Below, piece after piece: positions 46,083-55,910 of a DNA stretch of 64,000 nucleotides. Made by a program: the position numbers and the translations under genes. Within the stretch, counting starts at the first letter, position 1. Every line of letters starts with the position of its first letter. Location: positions 372,001 through 436,000 of the forward strand of contig JAFBJZ010000438.1 in the NCBI GenBank assembly GCA_016785225.1. Direction: 5' to 3'. This DNA is from Psettodes erumei (taxonomy: Eukaryota; Chordata; Actinopteri; Pleuronectiformes; Psettodidae). Below the pieces are notes generated by a model, which was not told the DNA's origin, searched no databases, and was given only the letters and a program-made list of their open reading frames with translations.

Positions 46083-47470
46083 ACATGCTTTTAATCAAAC
46101 AGTGTAGTTAGCTCGTAATGAGGGCGAGGAGAGCACGTGTGCTCCTGCTTACACATGCTGCGAGGCTTCAATGAGGAGGAGAAGGAGGATGATGAAGAGA
46201 GTGAGGAAGGATGGGCAGGGTGGAAAGACAAATGATTATACAGTTTCCGTGACAGGTTTGTCAAGAAAATTATACGGCAGGGCAGAAATCTCACATTTAT
46301 TTTGAATCTTGCCATATCCAAAAGTGAGTGGTATGAAGAGAAGGACTTGACTTTAAGTAACAGAAAAAGAACAGTTCTAAAAATGTAAATGTGTTTTGGT
46401 TAAACATGTAAGATGTATACTTTTTACACATTTCAGTAAAAGTACTAATTAAAACCATTTCACCTACTTGGATATGTTTGATTTGATAAATGTTGCACTT
46501 CTCTTACACTTTAAATGCCATAGAACATACATACATACAGTGACTACTGTAAGTGGATTAATTTTTCATCATATTTATAATAAAACACAATGTGTGTTTT
46601 TGTTTTGTTCTTTTAAATCATTGACACTGTACGAAACAGTGAATCCAGGTAAATCCACTGCCTTCCTTCTGAGACATGCCGTGGTGTATATCTTTGAGGA
46701 TCGGGTATGAGAGAGGGAGGCAAGGAAGGGGCAGAAGGGGCAAAGGGGGGCATTGGGTGTTAGCTGGGATCCATTACACATAAACAGCCTAGGGATTGAT
46801 GAGATGATCCGACCAAGATTAGGCCGACAATCCTGATGGACACTGAAAAGGTGACCACACGGGGAGGAGTGGGTGGGTGTGACTGTGGTTTGAAGCACAA
46901 TAGCATATGCCATATGGCCTCATTATGATACCCCCCCACCCCCACCCCGTCTCCCTGTCTCAGCGCCGCCGCTGTCACTCTTTAAGGTCGCTCTTGGACC
47001 CATTTCCAGGTCATGGTGAGGCCAAAGGGCAGCTGCTCAGGCGTGAATGCCAATCAAGTCTGAGCCACATCACTCTGAGACACTGTTGTTCCTCATGTGT
47101 GAAACGTGTTGTGGTTTCACTTAGCCGCTTCACTAGCTTAGCTTGGCTTTGGAATTTGGTCCACAGAGCGCAGCAGGTTGTGATGGAATTTAAGAGCAGA
47201 GTGAAGGATTGTAACAGTCTCCTTTTCCCTGTGAACAACTGTTTGATAATCAATAATTGAGGCATTTATAAAGTAAAAATGTCCAACTTTTGGATGGTTA
47301 GGCTCTAAAGTGTGGGAATTTATTGCTTTTTTCTGTTCTAAAGTCATCGCAAATTGAATTTCTTCAGGTTTGGGACTATTAGAAAAAAGTTAAGCTCACC
47401 TTTGGCCAAGGGAAGTCATTTTTCACTTTTTTCAAATATTTAGAAAGTAGTCAGTAATTGAATAATTTGG

Positions 47471-47625
47471 AGCTGAAACAACTAATTGATTGATTGCTTT
47501 GTTGGTGGGTGGAAATGTCTGCTACATCTACTGCTAAATATTTACTTGTTTTCAAAAAAAGCAGTTTAAATATGTTAACAGTGGAAACTTTTGGACATTT
47601 AATTGACCAAACGATTAATTAGGTA
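47471..47625. mobile_element. Degenerate 'gattaat'-ended interspersed repeat
   Basis: One end reads 'ggagctgaaacaactaattg' followed by ATTGATT, the other 'tttaattgaccaaacgatta' followed by ATTAGG. These are inverted, diverged versions of one another and resemble the ends of the family found almost complete at 6.1 kb. The centre has decayed. Confidence 0.5.
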
Positions 47626-47839
47626 TGATGCAGTGCATTTATGAGTCATATACACTATATCATCATAGACCAGAATTAATTTCTTTGGATTTCCTCCAAG
47701 AAGCGTACAGAAGCATAGAGTGGTCATAAAAAACACTGAGGTAGCAAACTCCTGGTGTGAATAAATGTCCAGACTGTGGGGAGAGGGAGTTTTTCCTGTA
47801 TCTGAAAGGTAGTTTGTCAGTTGTATGCAAGTGTGTGTT

Positions 47840-47866
47840 TGTGTGTGTGTGTGTGTGTATGTGTGT
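47840..47866. repeat. (GT)n microsatellite
   Basis: About ten GT units with an AT interruption. Confidence 0.88.
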
Positions 47867-48030
47867 TACAGTGAGGCTGCTAATTCCTTCAGGGTCAATG
47901 GGAGGGGCCCGGGTTAAATGCTGTGGCAGGGGAGGTCAACAGTGATTAGCTGCCATCTGAACTAATGGCTGGATGCTGAGGACGAAAAAAGAGACAGGAA
48001 GAAGAAGAGGAGAAGAGGGAGGGGGTACTT

Positions 48031-48040
48031 GCCCCCCCCA

Positions 48041-48069
<29 letters not shown>
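48031..48069. repeat. Poly-C / (AC)n compound tract
   Basis: GCCCCCCCCAAC followed by about 14 AC units, preceded by a 40-bp purine tract. Confidence 0.92.
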
Positions 48070-48072
<3 letters not shown>

Positions 48073-48109
48073 TTCTACTGCTCCCCCACTATTCCCTCCT
48101 TTCCTCATG

Positions 48110-48290
48110 TCCCTATATTATTAAAGGTTGCCTCTGTGCTTAAGTAAGGCAAAGCAGATGGCCCTTTTCATAAATCATGCTTATAAGATGATTACAGGCG
48201 TCGCCGCCCACCATTCTCCCCTTCACTAACAGTAGTCCTTACAGTTTTGCTCTAGGCCTGCTAATCTGCTCGTATTTAAAAAGAAAACAC
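48110..48290. promoter_or_regulatory. Candidate conserved non-coding element
   Basis: Repeat-free 180 bp with ATAAATCATGCTTATAAG and GATGATTACAGGCGTCGCCG, and TAAT-containing words near the right edge (CTGCTAATCTGC). It is bounded on both sides by low-complexity tracts. Inference from texture only. Confidence 0.27.
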
Positions 48291-48909
48291 AAAGCCACCA
48301 GTAAAGATAGATTCTGACGATTTCACCAAGCAGGGGGAAGAGGAGACATCACAGTTTGAACACTGAAAGTGGCAAAAAGCCCACAAAGGTGACAAGTCAT
48401 GAGAAGAAGAAAAAAAGAGATAAAATTCCATCCCCTGCCAGTGCTGCCTCCTTTCTCTCTCTCTTCTCCAGCCTCGCAGTGTTACCCCCCACTTGTTATG
48501 TTCCCGAGCTTGGCACAAAGTTGCTCAGAACAGGATGTTAAATATATAGTGCGGGGAGGGAGAAGAAGAGGAGGAAGAGCGATGGAAAGGGAGTAAAAAA
48601 AAAAAGGAGGGGTACAAGTGCATGCCTGTGTGTTGGATTATGTCTGTGCCGTTGCACTGTTCCTTGATGTATGCGCCATGTCAGGCAGTCATTGTCTCCT
48701 GGGTAAAGAATGATAGTTCAAATACCTAGCATCTCTCCCCTGGTGCTCCAAATGCTCGCCTTTGAAGTTTTTATAATCCATCTGTCATCTGCGAGCAGGG
48801 AGGGCACATGTTCTGTACCACTCAATTACCAAATTCTCTTTTTGCCAGCTACAATGTGACAGGAAGCAAATAATATGGGTGACCCTGAAAAAAAGGGAGA
48901 GAGAAAGGG

Positions 48910-48910
<1 letters not shown>

Positions 48911-48942
<32 letters not shown>

Positions 48943-48955
48943 GGGGGGGGGGGGG
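48911..48955. repeat. (GT)n(G)n compound tract
   Basis: About 14 GT units run directly into about 16 G. The apparent 124-codon frame across it (Cys-Val run then poly-Gly) is compositional. Confidence 0.95.
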
Positions 48956-49369
48956 CTTGTATATAGAAAGAGGAGGGGGGGCTTGCTTGAAATCCTACGT
49001 TCCTGGCTTTCTCACGCACTTGATTGTGTCCCTTCGCTGCCTCTCATAACAGGAGAACAAAGCCTGTTTGTTGTGGGTGGAATGCCTAAAATGCTTCCTA
49101 CTGTTACAATTATGAAGAATTTGATTGAATGTGTATTGTTTCAAGGGTTTGGTGATTTTGATCTTTTTTTTTTAAGTGCCTTGGATTGTTACTCTGCTCC
49201 CCCACTAGCAGTAATAACTAGTCACCTAATCAAATTGCATTTGATATAAACATTTCACTTGTTATAAGGGCAGGTACATGTTGTCAGTGTAGTGTGGAGA
49301 GAGAAAAGCAAAAAAAAAAGTGTGCTTTGATTATACATTATTCATTACCGATGCTTAAAGATGGATGTG

Positions 49370-49650
49370 AATGGGTTTTTTTCAGCAGCTGGATGGAGAA
49401 TCGAATGAAGTTTGCCGCAGTTCTTGGTGTTAAAATCGTCTTTAATTGGTGAGCGCTTTGTTGTGTGTCGCTTTAAAGCTGCGCCGAGGCGAAAGGGAAA
49501 AAAAACAACATAAAAAAAACTTTTGATAACTATCTGAAAAATAACAACAGCAGCAGTTGCAAATTATGGCTCTGAATCATATTTCATTTACATACACCAC
49601 AGGCCCCTTTTAAGGCATCTACCTTTTAATTCCTCTTCATATTTAACACT
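49370..49650. promoter_or_regulatory. Candidate regulatory element
   Basis: Contains CTTTAATTGGTGAGCGC at 49440-49456, a CpG-bearing patch (tgcgccgaggcgaaagg), an A-rich interruption (49497-49520), then CAAATTATGGCTCTGAATCA and CATTTACATACACC. TAATT cores and TTTACATA words are compatible with homeodomain and forkhead-type binding. Confidence 0.25.
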
Positions 49651-49724
49651 CAATACAAAACAATAAAAGCCTCAGATCTCTGTGTCTGCATCCTCGTTTA
49701 CATCCAAAATACCCCCAGCCCTCC

Positions 49725-49760
49725 GCTCCTCAGCACCCCCCCCCCAACCCCACCCCCCAT
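49725..49760. repeat. Poly-C-rich run
   Basis: CACCCCCCCCCCAACCCCACC followed by CCCC. It reads as a poly-Gly frame on the other strand. Confidence 0.85.
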
Positions 49761-49984
49761 CTGAAAGCATTCGCACTGGGAAGAAGATGAAAAGATTGTT
49801 TTGAGAAACTCAAAAGGAAATTTGACATTCTTTGGTTGCTTCTGGAACTTCCAATATTCTGCCGTAATTGCTTCATACACGTTATATATCTTCATTTGGG
49901 GGAATGGTGGAGATGAAGAACACGTCGGCTTCTTTCTTCCTGAATAAAAGGCAGCAGAACCCATCTGGTTGGGTGATCCACGGC

Positions 49985-50245
49985 TGGCCCTCGCGCGCTC
50001 ATCGCTGAAATAATACTCCCTCTAATGACTCCCACATATTCTGAAATCTCCCTTTTGAAATTGGTCTTGGCAGATTATTTGCAGGTACTTGAGTTGCATC
50101 TGTTTGCAATTTTGCAAATGTGGAAGACTTTAATGCTGGGCAGGGGCGGGTAGCGGAGGAAGAGGCTATTTTAATCCCTGTGATAACACCGGCTGTCAGT
50201 GTGAACGGGCCTGGGCAGCGGCCTGCATCCACAACCGAGTTCTGA
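49985..50245. promoter_or_regulatory. Candidate conserved non-coding element
   Basis: A 260-bp repeat-free block with CTCTAATGACTCCCACAT, TGCAATTTTGCAAATGTG (an inverted TTTGCAAT-like pair around 50105-50121) and CpG-bearing ends. It looks unlike the compositional flanks. Several frames are open on the minus strand but show no family. Regulatory role inferred. Confidence 0.3.
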
Positions 50246-50514
50246 CTTTGTCTTTACCCATGGTGATGATATGGTTGCAGATACTGATACAGCAGTTTCC
50301 CTCATTCATGATTTTTTGCTGCCTATATATGTAGACCCAGCACTCACTTTATTGTGAGCTTTTTTTGCGAGTTGCAGAGGATGGTGTTTGCAGTTTATTG
50401 TGAAAGCAGGAAGTCATACTATCATTAATAAGAAAAAAGTATCCAAAGAGATGCATTTGATCAAGTTCTAACAGATATAGGACAGGGATATAATAGTATA
50501 AGTATATATATACT

Positions 50515-50689
50515 TTTTTACAAGAGAACTGTCAAATAAATAGTGCAGTCAAATATTTATTTAAATATATCTATATTTAGAAGTACAAAGTGCCACAAAG
50601 TACTGTAAGAGTTATTTGTATTTCTAAATATCCATATATTTAAATAAATACTTGACTGCACTATTTATTTGACAGTCCTCTTGTAAAAA
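50515..50689. mobile_element. Foldback element: 75-bp inverted repeats around a 25-bp loop
   Basis: The left arm (50515-50589) and right arm (50615-50689) are reverse complements at 70 of 75 positions. Both begin from the outside with TTTTTACAAGAG and carry 'actgtcaaataaatagtgca' and 'tatttatttaaatatat'. The loop is 50590-50614. This is the structure of a small foldback or MITE-type DNA element, or a locus that could make a long RNA hairpin. It is non-coding. No target-site duplication could be fixed with confidence. The high arm identity suggests either recent origin or conversion between arms. Confidence 0.85.
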
Positions 50690-50699
50690 CAATGCATCG

Positions 50700-50775
50700 C
50701 CAACTTTGGTGAAAGTTCTACTTCAACATTAATGCATAAGCAGTAATAATCTAATACTATGAAATACAGTATGGT
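50700..50775 (+). mobile_element. Possible fragment of the CAGTGGTGGAAAGTAA-ended repeat
   Basis: 'cattaatgcataagcagtaa' followed by TAATCTAATACTATGAAATA resembles the AT-rich interior of the family represented at 10.5 and 61.4 kb. Short and diverged, starting right after the foldback element. Low certainty. Confidence 0.3.
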
Positions 50776-51499
50776 AGTACTTTACATTTTTGCATGTTGA
50801 AGATACATAATATAATTTGCTTTTATGTTTTTTTCTATTTAAAAAAAGTTCAACTTCCTGGTTCGACATTTTCTCCCTCATTAAAAAATCACCGCATGAA
50901 TATGCTAATATGGCATTCTCAGTGTATTTTGTGGAATGCAGGCTGCGGGTTTCCACATCACACTTTTGTGAGCTGCCTGTTGGACCAGGATTAACTTCTG
51001 AAGTTGGTTGCGATGTCACAGCTCACGCTCGCATGGTTTTAGGTGAGACCTGAGAAACTTTTCCTCCTCTAGTAGATGAACTGAACATGTCAGAGTGAAT
51101 TGTCTTGCTGTACAGTAAAGATCAAATATTCAAAGAGAAGTAACACTGACCTACACATATTTGGATATGGATATATGAAGAGGCTTTAACGGCATTTTGT
51201 GAAGCAGGACCTTTGCAGGATTTGCAGGTTTTTCTTGTTATATTGCTACTTATGACAAAGATCCAGATATTTCCTCCACTGCTGCTGCTGAGTTTAGTCA
51301 TCTTGTTTGCTCATTTAATCTGTACATCAAAGGTAGTGTGACTCAGAAAGCCCTGGATGCCCAGGAGTTCGTCAGGTGTTTGTATTGTCCAGTATAAAGT
51401 GCAGTGATCAGCAAAGCTAAACTAAAGCTGAAATGATTGTGACTGTAGTCCTTATTATTTCAACCATGTGGTGAGCAGCTGACCAGCTTAGCCCCCCCC

Positions 51500-51680
51500 C
51501 CCTTTAAAACTGTAATAAGGTGCCCTATTGTCCTATGGCAGGGTGTACCGGGGCCACAGCCGAGCCCACCCGGCAGACTGTAATTGCATAGGTGGTTACA
51601 ATTACATTAATTACATATTTCATCAACAATGTTTATCCAGCCACACGGTAAATGAAGAAGCCAAACTTTTTAACTCTGTC
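51500..51680. promoter_or_regulatory. Candidate enhancer-type element with clustered homeodomain cores
   Basis: TAATTGCA at 51581-51588, CAATTA at 51599-51604 and TTAATTA at 51607-51613 fall within 35 bp, preceded by a CpG- and GC-rich part (gtgtaccggggccacagccg) and followed by CATATTTCATCAAC. This is the densest TAAT cluster seen outside repeats. A C run on the left and a T-rich tract on the right frame it. Regulatory function is inferred. Confidence 0.38.
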
Positions 51681-52346
51681 TTTTGTTTTTGCATCCCCCC
51701 TTCCCACCCCTAACCCCTCTTTCTCTTCCCCTGACTTTTTTTTTTCTTTTTTCTTTTTTTTGTGGTTGTTTTAATAGGAGCGAGGGGAGGGGAGGTGCCA
51801 GAGGAGGAATTATGCTGAAAGTGTATGCCTTGCAACTTTTCCCCTCCCTGTTGGAAATGTTTATTTGAACAGTAAGCTCATGATTTGAATATTTGTAATC
51901 CATGCTTAAATTTACAGGCCAGATGAACTTTTTGGCACAGAATGGCAACCATAAGTAGGATTTTGAGAAAAGCTTTACAAAATTTTAAGCCATGTGCAAG
52001 GCTTATATAATTTAGAAGGGGGGAGGTGGAGAAATATGCACAAATAAAACAGGCTCTGTCTTATTTACTTTACATGGGCTAAAAAAACTGCATCATATGG
52101 CGCCTGATGTATATATGCGTTAGTTATGTCTTCCTGTCCTTTCAGAAGATAAAATCTAGAGCTAACAATCAGTTGTTTATGAATACTTGAAGGAATAAAA
52201 TAGCCCCAGAGGCACAGGCACTTGAGTGGTTCTCCTGTGTTAGATGTAAATTACTGCACTCCATATTGACTTGTGCTGCTGGGGATGCCACCCATCTTGT
52301 AGGCTGGGAAGTGGGTGGGTTGCCCCAGTGAGTGGCAGAGAGTGAT

Positions 52347-52354
<8 letters not shown>

Positions 52355-52386
<32 letters not shown>
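52355..52386. repeat. (GA)n microsatellite
   Basis: About 15 GA units in a wider purine-rich segment (52332-52400). Confidence 0.93.
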
Positions 52387-52388
<2 letters not shown>

Positions 52389-52759
52389 AGGGAGGTCAGT
52401 GAGGTGGGCAGAAAAAGGAAGGCTTTCTTAAATGATGCTAAGCAGTCCAGAGGGGCCTGGCCCTCTCTCCCTCATCAGTCTGCTGTAATTCAGATGTGTT
52501 GAGAACCTGGAAATTAAATGTGTCACTGTGTGTGTGTGCTCTTGTGCATGTGCATATGTGTTTGTCAGCCTCTGTTTGCGTCCACTTCAGTGTGTGTGTG
52601 TACGCGCGCGCACAGGGTGTTTAGGGGTTAAGTAGAACCAAATTAGTCGACGGGAGAACCAACATCAGCAGTAGCTTTCTGTATGGCTACTTCTTGGTGA
52701 ATGTCAAGATGATTTAGCTGCTCTTCTGCCTCGCCGTCTGTCTCTGAGCGCTGGCCCTC

Positions 52760-53045
52760 CAATCACCGCTCTGGGCTATCTGTTCCATGGCCCTTTCCTT
52801 GCCACAAATGAATATTAAATCTATGCCGGGCAACTTCACATGCAGGCGAGATATTGCGGTCCCCAAATATGAGGAATGCGAAGGCCAGAAATCCCTGCAA
52901 GGTAACAAGCGGCAAACTGGCTTCGTGTGTGGCGTCTGTGGATGGTGGAGGAGCAGTGCGGAGAACGGCTTCCTCTGCATTTATTTTCTCGAGTGCTTTC
53001 TGTATTTCATCAGTCACATTTGAAATATTCAGCGGGGGCTAACAC
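52760..53045. promoter_or_regulatory. Candidate conserved element or unrecognised exon, open on both strands
   Basis: Complex, repeat-free 285 bp. On the plus strand a frame from ATG 52822 (MPGNFTCRRDIAVPKYEECE) runs into CTGCAAG|GTAACAAG, a good donor at 52901. On the minus strand a frame from 53017 reads MTDEIQKALEKINAEEAV. Neither matches a family I know, and the two cannot both be judged without comparison. A conserved non-coding element is the default reading, since such elements are often poor in stop triplets. ATGAATATTAAATC and TTCATCAGTCACATTTG add AT-rich motif content. Confidence 0.28.
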
Positions 53046-53489
53046 TCGTGAATGCATGCTCGTGAATATGCAACCAAAGTCATTAGGCTTTAACTCATAC
53101 AGGCAACAACAGATAAGTACTGACCAGCCCTGGGTTGAGGATTTTTGAGTGCAAATATGATACAAAAATATGCTTCATTGCTTACACTGAGCATTCAACA
53201 ATACCTGAAAAAAAACATTCTTTTTTTTCAAAAATCTTTTTTCTATCAGAAACAGGCAGCTTTACCTAATAAAATGCCGTCTAAAATGAGCAAATTTCTG
53301 ATCTAAATCAGGAACTCTATGATAGTGTAAAGAAAGATAAAGCGTTCAGTGTCAGTTCTTGATACTTTTCAACACATTTTGTCCTTTATTAAAAAAATGA
53401 TTGTTGTTCAATTCCCAACTTGAGGGTTGTGTGAGCTGACAAAGGTATCTGTATCTTCTTTCTTGCCAGCGAAGGGTGTATGTGTGTTA

Positions 53490-53870
53490 GTCTTGCTAAC
53501 ATATTGTGTGTGTGTGTGTTAAGAAGGGGTGCGGGAGTGGCGAGGGGTGCGTGTGTGTGTGTGCGAGCGTAGGGATGCCAGTTGGGCTAACAGCTGAATC
53601 ATGGCTCAGCCGCTGCCCCTCGTAGTCCTTGGCAGTTAGCGGTGTGAAAAAGCCTTCTCTTTGAGGGCATTATATAGATTAATGTGCTGTGCCTCGGGCA
53701 GAGAGAGACACACACACACACACCTCGCCAGGGAGGGAGCTGACCGTGTGTGTGTGTGTGTGTGTGTACAGAAGAGAATCAGAGGACATGAGCAGCATAG
53801 GATTGTTCAGGTTTAAGTGTGTGCACGTGTCAATGTGTATGTGTGTGTATTTGTGATTGTGTGCATATAA
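53490..53870. repeat. Cluster of short TG and CA tracts
   Basis: TG tracts at about 53504-53520, 53550-53562 and 53744-53768, and a CA tract at 53708-53722. Between 53565 and 53700 lies a repeat-free segment (GCTAACAGCTGAATCATGG, TATATAGATTAATGTGC) that may be a small regulatory element. Confidence 0.8.
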
Positions 53871-54307
53871 GTGTGTGAATGTGACAATGGACAGTTTAGG
53901 GGGATGTTAACCAGGGGCTAGAAGGTACTGTGAGCGAGCTATGGATGTGTGTGAGAGACGGAAAGAGACCTGGGTGGCAGTCAAATGTAATCTCAGTGAA
54001 AAGTGACTTCACCTGTTAAGTAGTTCACCTGTTAGTATTCCAAGACCCAAGGTCGCCTGTGTGAGCAGCGTATTACGTCCCGCATTGTTACATTTTATTG
54101 TTAGGTGTCCTCAACTAGTTGAGCTAATTACGATGGGAGAAAATGAGGAATTCAAGGGGCATAGCACGACGTAGAGTCTGTGTCGGAAGGAGGCTGCTGT
54201 TGGCTTCCTGTTTGAGACAAGTAGTCATTGTTGTCTCTTTGAATTATGACTGGGCTGCAACCTGAACTGCAAATTTATTACCGTAGCCATGATGGTGAAT
54301 GTCATCT

Positions 54308-54405
54308 AACCTTAACAAAGTTATTACTGGAACACAAACCTTCCTCTAAACCTAACCAAGTTGTTTTTGTGCCTAAACAAAGTCAAACTGTGAACAATCC
54401 ATTAT
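54308..54405 (+). mobile_element. Fragment of a teleost repeat ('ctaaccttaac ... cctaaaca')
   Basis: CTAACCTTAACAAAGTTATT, 'ctctaaacctaaccaagttg' and 'tttttgtgcctaaacaaag' resemble a repeat frequently seen in percomorph genomes. Assignment is from memory. It lies 40 bp from another repeat. Confidence 0.4.
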
Positions 54406-54442
54406 CTTTGCCATATAGTTATCATTGATTCTGGTATATTAA

Positions 54443-54803
54443 AGGACTGGTGTGCGGGATTTAGTGGCATCTTGCGGCAAGGTTGCAGATTGCTACAAAA
54501 TGAATACCCTGACCCTTTCAACCGTGCAGGTCATTTTATACAGGTGATCCTACAGTGGCTTTCAGGTAACATAAAAAATACAGCTCTCTGGAGCCAGGGT
54601 TCAGTTTTTCCATTCAGGGCTACTGTAAAACATGGTGGTGGAATATGGTGGGTTCCATGGAAGAGGGCCTGCTCCCAATGTAGACATCAAGAGCTCATTC
54701 TAAACTAACACAATGATTCTTAGTTTCAGGTGATTAAACACATCACTTGTATAATATTATATTCCATTTCTGCCAACAGACCCCCCTAAACACACTACTC
54801 CTT
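54443..54803 (-). mobile_element. Teleost interspersed repeat with imperfect terminal inverted repeats
   Basis: The left end reads AGGACTGGTGTGCGGGATTTA and the reverse complement of the right end reads AGGAGTAGTGTGTTTAGGGG. Internal words on the plus strand ('ttagtggcatcttgcggca', 'gttgcagattgctaca', 'actgtaaaacatggtggtgg', 'tagacatcaagagctcattc', 'ataatattatattccatttc', 'tgccaacagacc') occur in the order I recall for a common percomorph element, in reverse orientation. It is non-coding, about 360 bp, and close to full length. Confidence 0.72.
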
Positions 54804-55824
54804 GAAGCCTGCTATTTGTTAAGCACCTCACTGGAAATGTAAGGCTGCAGGCCTGGACACCAGGGTCTGCAGGCGTGGCGTCCGGGTGGTCGATAGCTTT
54901 CTATCAAGGTATTTTTATGTGAATTAGAGGGGTGTTTATGAGGCCTGGGTGACCTGACAGGGGCGTCGCTCTCGCTTTCTCGCTCTCTCTCTCCCCCCAC
55001 CGTCTCTTTGCCTCTTAACCGAATTAGTTCGCAGCTTAGCTGTTACGATCAGGGTGTAGCCGAGCTGATATTCAGTATCACAACAAATACAGCACAGATG
55101 CCACAGCTGCTGGAAGCGAACAAAAGTACATTGCCATTCCTGAACTGAAGCTAAAGCAAAAGCCTTGGAGGAGTAGACAGGATCATTCAAACTTTGAAGG
55201 CCTCTCTCCTTCTCTCTCGTCTTTTTTTTAATTTCTCTCTTTGGTTGCATAATTGCTCATATTTTGTAAGTTTACCATTTTCCTCGCTTTACCCCCTTAT
55301 CAGGAATTTAGCACATTCCATTCAAGATTTGGCACATCTGTTGTTTTGTATACTGTATGTGTTGGTGCTTGAAAGCGTTTCTGTGGGCAAGTTCAGTTGT
55401 GTGATTTTTGACATGTACTGTCACATGGACACAAATGTACACATAGAGTACGTGATTTGTGCTGGAGCATGCATGTGTGTGTGTGCACAGCTCTCCTCAG
55501 CCACTGGTCTAAATAACCTACTTTTGTCTGACAACGACATCAAGTCGTGGAGGTGCACATATGCAGAAAGCTATTTGGAAAGGCCTCCTCGTTGCTGTCA
55601 GCTTTTATTATGCGCTGAGGTGTCATGTTTGTTAGGAAGCTGAGTGCAGATGGCAGAGTGGAAGAAATGGATCACTAATTTTAACAATGATTAATGAACA
55701 GAGATGGAAAATGAATTACATTGGACTATTGGAGGCAAGGAATATTTTCTCTGAAAATGTTAACTTCGGCTGCCAGGCAGCCGGCCGTGTTGTGGGAGTA
55801 TATTGAGGAGGGGGAGGGAAATGT

Positions 55825-55831
<7 letters not shown>

Positions 55832-55909
<78 letters not shown>
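55832..55909. repeat. (TA)n(TG)n compound microsatellite
   Basis: About 20 TA units pass directly into about 18 TG units. Seventy-eight bases of alternating pyrimidine-purine, able to extrude cruciform (TA part) or adopt Z form (TG part). Confidence 0.97.

Positions 55910-55910
<1 letters not shown>

Noticed and set aside
48875..49249. 124-codon plus-strand frame
   Set aside because: Runs through the (GT)n(G)n tract as Cys-Val and poly-Gly, which is purely compositional.
55194..55643. Longest open frame, 149 codons, plus strand
   Set aside because: It opens at TTG, not ATG. The only downstream ATGs leave a short cysteine- and leucine-rich piece that overlaps a TGTG tract, and it resembles no known family.
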